Assembly: GCA_017308255.1 (NCBI GenBank) | Contig: JAFKFN010000012.1 | Span: 1 to 64,000, forward strand | Source: Altererythrobacter sp. | GTDB taxonomy: Bacteria; Pseudomonadota; Alphaproteobacteria; Sphingomonadales; Sphingomonadaceae | DNA length: 64,000 bases | Direction of reading: 5' to 3' | Shown: piece by piece, positions 63,915 to 64,000 of the stretch | Layout: each line of letters starts with the position of its first letter | Numbering within the stretch: the first letter of the stretch is position 1 | The notes under the pieces: generated by a model | The model's input: the letters and a program-made list of their open reading frames with translations, nothing else | Told to the model about the DNA's origin: nothing | Databases searched by the model: none | Program-made: the position numbers and the translations under genes

Positions 63915-64000
63915 TCAGCGCGCGGGACTCTTAATGGAAAGCCGCTCGATCTCGACGTCGAATCCTTGCCCCGCTTCCTCTGGCGATAGTCGAAGTGAAA
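63915..64000 (-). CDS. 3' end of the next operon gene
   Basis: An open frame of 27 codons enters from the right edge on the minus strand and ends at TGA 63917-63915, 28 bp before the aminotransferase start. The visible tail reads SLRLSPEEAGQGFDVEIERL and ends SIKSPAR. I cannot assign it. Position suggests another biosynthetic gene of the same operon, possibly a dehydratase. Confidence 0.4.
   Translation of the reverse strand, partial: SLRLSPEEAGQGFDVEIERLSIKSPAR

Overview
The window is high-GC chromosomal DNA from an alphaproteobacterium, most likely a member of the Sphingomonadales. The evidence is the gene content: PstA and PstC with long N-terminal extensions, the imuA/imuB/dnaE2 mutasome with GTTC-N7-GTTC LexA boxes, the prsK/prsR pair, the tkt-gap-pgk-fba cluster, zapA followed by 6S RNA and the 5-formyl-THF cyclo-ligase, and dispersed small palindromes. 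Genus cannot be fixed from this window alone.

Layout. 1-8779 is a complete phosphate-starvation regulon: phoR, a phosphate-type porin, pstSCAB, phoU and phoB, with Pho-box-like TGTC repeats phased at 11 bp before pstS. 8834-17855 holds a secreted cupin, an extensin-like protein and two SOS transcription units, udgX-dnaE2 and imuA-imuB. Each unit has an exact GTTC-N7-GTTC box upstream, and a secreted protein gene lies between them. 17877-31156 is housekeeping: an APC permease, panB, a DUF475 membrane protein, a bile-acid-symporter-family protein, prsR/prsK, a 1-Cys peroxiredoxin, tRNA-Leu(CAA), an inositol monophosphatase, efp and thiE. 31242-37359 carries a small lipoprotein and tkt, gap, pgk and fba. 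37356-40290 carries zapA, 6S RNA, fau, a DUF2842 protein, wecB and tRNA-Asp(GTC), with two copies of a roughly 85-bp palindromic repeat. 40463-44132 is a branched-chain 2-oxoacid dehydrogenase operon (E1alpha, E1beta, E2). 44289-48270 holds a UDP-glucuronate 4-epimerase, an intact IS5-family element, thyA and a UDP-glucuronate decarboxylase.

Immediately after tRNA-Pro(CGG) (48410-48486) base composition changes. As direct counts, 47341-47400 has 39 G/C of 60 and 51241-51300 has 21 of 60. From there to the window end, one minus-strand operon with repeated 4-nt overlaps encodes a surface glycan. It contains a CBS-aminotransferase fusion, an asparagine-synthase-like amidotransferase, an HpcH/HpaI aldolase homologue, NeuB, NeuD, two glycosyltransferases, a flippase, NeuA, NeuC, a polymerase/ligase broken at a TA repeat, a Tat-exported beta-helix protein and a priming sugar transferase. 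The set fits synthesis of a CMP-activated nonulosonic acid of the legionaminic type. The dehydratase expected at the start of that pathway would have to lie beyond base 64000.

The most unusual points are the CBS-aminotransferase fusion with the AsnB and HpcH/HpaI homologues in a nonulosonate operon, the polymerase gene split at a (TA)5 tract, UdgX as first gene of an SOS-controlled dnaE2 operon, and an IS insertion that re-creates the thyA stop codon.
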